A stretch of DNA of 7,625 bases from Sphingomonadaceae bacterium (GTDB taxonomy: Bacteria > Pseudomonadota > Alphaproteobacteria > Sphingomonadales > Sphingomonadaceae). The notes beneath the pieces were generated by a model, which saw only the letters and a list, made by a program, of their open reading frames with translations, was not told the DNA's origin and did no database searches. Location of the stretch: NCBI GenBank assembly GCA_016462305.1, contig JAEMTM010000052.1, forward strand, positions 4,556 through 12,180. The letters are read 5' to 3'. Every line of letters begins with the position of its first letter. Positions within the stretch are counted from its first letter, which is position 1. Position numbers and translations under genes: made by a program. Shown here one piece after another: positions 5,677 to 7,625 of this stretch.

Positions 5677-6840
5677 ATGAGTGCATCCATTGCCGTAACA
5701 GGCGCGCAGCCGCAAGCCTTAGCAAACCCGATCACAAAGCTGTTGATCTTGGCGTCGCTTATCTTGCTGGCGGCCTGTAGCACAATTCCGCGCAGCAAAG
5801 CCCCACCGGCGGTCGTCGCTGAACCATCGGACGGGATGCACCGCGTTGCCCTTTTGTTGCCTGTAACCGGTCCAGATGCCGAAGTGGGGCAGTCGATTGC
5901 CAATGCGACGGCACTGGCGCTTTCAGATACCAAAGTCACCAACATCCGCATGGTTACGTATGACACCGGCCTTGGCGTGGCCGCCGCGACACAGCGCGCG
6001 ATTGCGGATGGAAATAAGGTCATCTTGGGCCCGCTGCGCGGTGACAATGTGGTTGAGGTCGCAGAAATTGTGCGTCCATCGGGTGTGCCCATCATCAGCT
6101 TCTCCAACGATGTCGGCGTTGCCGGACAAAATGTATTCTTGCTTGGCCATTTACCGAACCAATCGATTGAACGCGTGGTGCTATATGCCAAGTCACAAGG
6201 CATGAACCGCTTTGCCGCTGTCGTTTCATCGAATGTCTACGGACAACGTGCGCAATCGAACATAACGACTGCCGTGCGTTCTGCCGGCGGCATATTAGTG
6301 GGTATTCAGGAATCAAATGGCACCGCCGCGTCTGCCGATGCCGCCGCCCGTCGTCTGGCACAGATGGGCGCTGTTGACGCCATATTGGTTGCCGACAGCG
6401 GGCGGGCTGCGATGGCAACCGTGCCTGCGTTGCGCCGCAGCGGGCTTCGCACGGCCAAAATCTTGGGCACTGATTTGTGGAATATCGACGGCACGCTTGC
6501 GGGTAGCTCGCCCATGTATGGCGCGTGGTTCGCAAGTGTATCGGACACGCTCTACACCCAATATGCCGCCAAATATCGCGCCCGTTTTGGCAAAGCACCA
6601 TTGCGTCTATCGAGCCTGGGCTATGACTCGGTGCTGTTGGTGGCCCGCGTCGCCCGCGACTGGCGTCCGGGCACACGCTTTCCCATAGGACAATTGACCG
6701 ATCCTCAGGGTTTTATCGGCGTTGACGGCGCGTTCCGCTTCAACCCCAATGGAATGACCGACCGTATGCTTGAGGTGCAGGAAATCCAGGCGGGCAAATT
6801 CGTCACCGTCAGCGCGGCACCGTCAAAGTTTGTGAAATAA
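5677..6840 (+). CDS. Penicillin-binding protein activator (LppC/LpoA-like) lipoprotein
   Basis: Predicted lipoprotein of 387 residues. The N-terminus has a hydrophobic stretch at about 22-33 ending in the lipobox LAAC, with Cys34 as the lipidated residue and Ser at +2, consistent with outer-membrane sorting by the E. coli rule. A proline/alanine-rich linker leads to a periplasmic-binding-protein (type I, LppC/Peripla_BP_6) domain from about residue 56: VALLLPVTGP near the start, GPLRGDNVVEVAEI, VPIISFSNDVGVAG, SSNVYGQRAQ, and near the end LGYDSVLLVA and GVDGAFRFNPNG. In E. coli, LpoA activates the peptidoglycan synthase PBP1A through this kind of C-terminal domain. The large N-terminal TPR-like domain of E. 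coli LpoA (total about 680 residues) is absent here. The divergent placement beside rsmI matches the E. coli rsmI-lpoA arrangement and supports the call. An alternative is a generic amino-acid-type binding lipoprotein, but the context argues against it. Confidence 0.85.
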   Translation: MSASIAVTGAQPQALANPITKLLILASLILLAACSTIPRSKAPPAVVAEPSDGMHRVALLLPVTGPDAEVGQSIANATALALSDTKVTNIRMVTYDTGLGVAAATQRAIADGNKVILGPLRGDNVVEVAEIVRPSGVPIISFSNDVGVAGQNVFLLGHLPNQSIERVVLYAKSQGMNRFAAVVSSNVYGQRAQSNITTAVRSAGGILVGIQESNGTAASADAAARRLAQMGAVDAILVADSGRAAMATVPALRRSGLRTAKILGTDLWNIDGTLAGSSPMYGAWFASVSDTLYTQYAAKYRARFGKAPLRLSSLGYDSVLLVARVARDWRPGTRFPIGQLTDPQGFIGVDGAFRFNPNGMTDRMLEVQEIQAGKFVTVSAAPSKFVK

Positions 6841-6844
6841 GGAA

Positions 6845-6861
6845 CCCCGCCTTGGGTGGGG
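6845..6861. terminator. GC-rich hairpin between convergent genes, possible terminator
   Basis: CCCCGCC at 6845-6851 pairs with GGTGGGG at 6855-6861 (7 pairs, one G-T) around a TTG loop. It lies in the 39-base gap between the stop of the lipoprotein gene and the stop of def, where a terminator is expected. There is no T-run on either side, so intrinsic termination is doubtful; it may only be a weak pause or a Rho-assisted site. Confidence 0.35.
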
Positions 6862-6879
6862 GACGCGCAACTTACCGCA

Positions 6880-7437
6880 TCAGTGGCGGCAATCCGGGCC
6901 ATGGACATGACCGCCGCCCATTTTGCGGGCCTTTTCGATCTTCTTCAACACCATCTGACGCTTTAGGCGCGACAAATGGTCGATGAACAATATGCCCTCC
7001 AGATGGTCCATTTCATGCTGTAGACATGTCGCCATCAGGCCAGTCATGGTCTCTTCATGCAGCTTACCATCCAAGTCCTGCCAGCGCGCGCGGATTTGGG
7101 CGGGGCGCTCGACCTCGGCATATTGGTCGGGGACCGACAAGCAACCTTCATTATACAGGCTATGTTCGTTGGACGGGTCCAGAATTTCGGGGTTCACAAA
7201 AATGCGCGGGTTGCGAACGGGCGCGTCGCCTTGCGTTTCCTCTTCCTGCAAGTCGATAACCAACAGGCGCTTTGGCACACCCACCTGAATGGCGGCCAAG
7301 CCAATGCCGGGCGCGGCATACATCGTCTCGATCATGTCATTGGCGAGCGTTTTTAAGTCACCGTCGAAGCTCTCAACAGGCTTCGAAATGATTTTCAGCC
7401 GCGCATCGGGCACTTCAAGAATAGGTAATATAGCCAT
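6880..7437 (-). CDS. def: Peptide deformylase
   Basis: Metalloenzyme that removes the formyl group from the N-terminal methionine of nascent proteins. The product is 185 residues. All three active-site motifs are intact: GIGLAAIQVG at 44-53 (Gln51), EGCLSVP at 97-103 with metal ligand Cys99, and QHEMDHLEG at 140-148 with metal ligands His141 and His145 and catalytic Glu142. The ATG at 7437 gives the normal start MAILPILEVPDARLK. An in-frame ATG at 7554 would overlap recR by 86 bases and adds no family sequence. No good ribosome binding site is seen before 7437; recR ends 31 bases upstream on the same strand, so co-transcription with recR is likely. The C-terminus ends in an unusual glycine/histidine/cysteine tail (about residues 174-185), which looks capable of binding metal but is not part of the catalytic core. 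Confidence 0.97.
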   Translation of the reverse strand: MAILPILEVPDARLKIISKPVESFDGDLKTLANDMIETMYAAPGIGLAAIQVGVPKRLLVIDLQEEETQGDAPVRNPRIFVNPEILDPSNEHSLYNEGCLSVPDQYAEVERPAQIRARWQDLDGKLHEETMTGLMATCLQHEMDHLEGILFIDHLSRLKRQMVLKKIEKARKMGGGHVHGPDCRH

Positions 7438-7468
7438 GGGTCGCAAATAGGGACGGTCTTTGGATAAA

Positions 7469-7625
7469 TCAACCGACAGGTCGTCGCGCACGCAAGGCTT
7501 GCGCCAAAGTGCCATCGTCGAGATAATCAAGTTCCCCGCCCACTGGCACACCATGCGCCAATTGGGTCAGGCGAATAGGGAATTGTTCCAGCCGTTCGGC
7601 CAGATAATGCGCCGTGGTCTGCCCC
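7469..7625 (-). CDS. recR: Recombination protein RecR, C-terminal end (partial, 5' end beyond the window)
   Basis: Only the last 51 residues are present. They begin GQTTAHYLAERL and contain LAHGVPVGGELDYLDDGTLA before a final ARRPVG and a TGA stop at 7471-7469. The GVPVGGELDYLD block with a following GTLAQAL helix is the hallmark C-terminus of RecR, which with RecF and RecO loads RecA on gapped DNA. The Toprim domain would end here and the zinc-finger and HhH parts lie outside the window. def follows after 31 bases on the same strand. Confidence 0.93.
   Translation of the reverse strand, partial: GQTTAHYLAERLEQFPIRLTQLAHGVPVGGELDYLDDGTLAQALRARRPVG

Noticed and set aside
5640..6676. Minus-strand open frames opposite the lipoprotein gene (5640-6203 and 6095-6676)
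   Set aside because: Composition is low in protein character, no domain is recognisable, and the plus-strand gene has a signal peptide, ribosome site and domain.
7438..7554. Earlier def start at 7554
   Set aside because: The added residues are the antisense-free out-of-frame reading of the recR end and not deformylase sequence.

Overview
The window carries ten protein genes, one of them cut by the window edge, packed with almost no spare DNA. Protein sequences, moderately high GC and gene pairings (rdgB-hemW, rsmI-yraN-gshB, recR-def) suggest an alphaproteobacterium, most likely a sphingomonad. That placement is inference from family resemblance; no rRNA or other taxonomic marker is present.

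Left block, plus strand (19-2891): rdgB (removal of non-canonical purine nucleotides), a 166-base intergenic gap, hemW (radical-SAM heme chaperone) and xerC (tyrosine recombinase for chromosome-dimer resolution). The hemW and xerC frames lie end to end. The gap is the most unusual part of the window. Bases 666-799 form a nearly complete four-way inverted-repeat structure: a closing stem of 15 pairs and three internal stems of 9, 11 and 7 pairs, with very short linkers. It could be a mobile palindromic repeat of the REP/ERIC type, a structured RNA in the hemW leader, or both.

Middle block, minus strand (5643 down to 2848): rsmI, yraN, gshB and a DedA-family membrane protein gene form a tight operon. 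Their junctions are a 4-base overlap, an 11-base gap and a 1-base overlap. The genes cover 16S rRNA 2'-O-methylation, a putative nuclease-fold protein, glutathione synthesis and a membrane protein. The operon's last gene converges on xerC and overlaps it by 44 bases.

Right block: a lipoprotein of the penicillin-binding-protein-activator (LppC/LpoA-like) family is divergent from rsmI, with only 33 bases between the start codons. Its likely promoter therefore lies inside rsmI. It converges on def (peptide deformylase), which follows the 3' end of recR (recombination mediator) on the minus strand; a short GC hairpin lies between the convergent genes.

Apart from the 666-799 element, the genes are ordinary housekeeping genes with intact catalytic motifs. 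I saw no mobile-element genes, tRNA, rRNA or CRISPR array.
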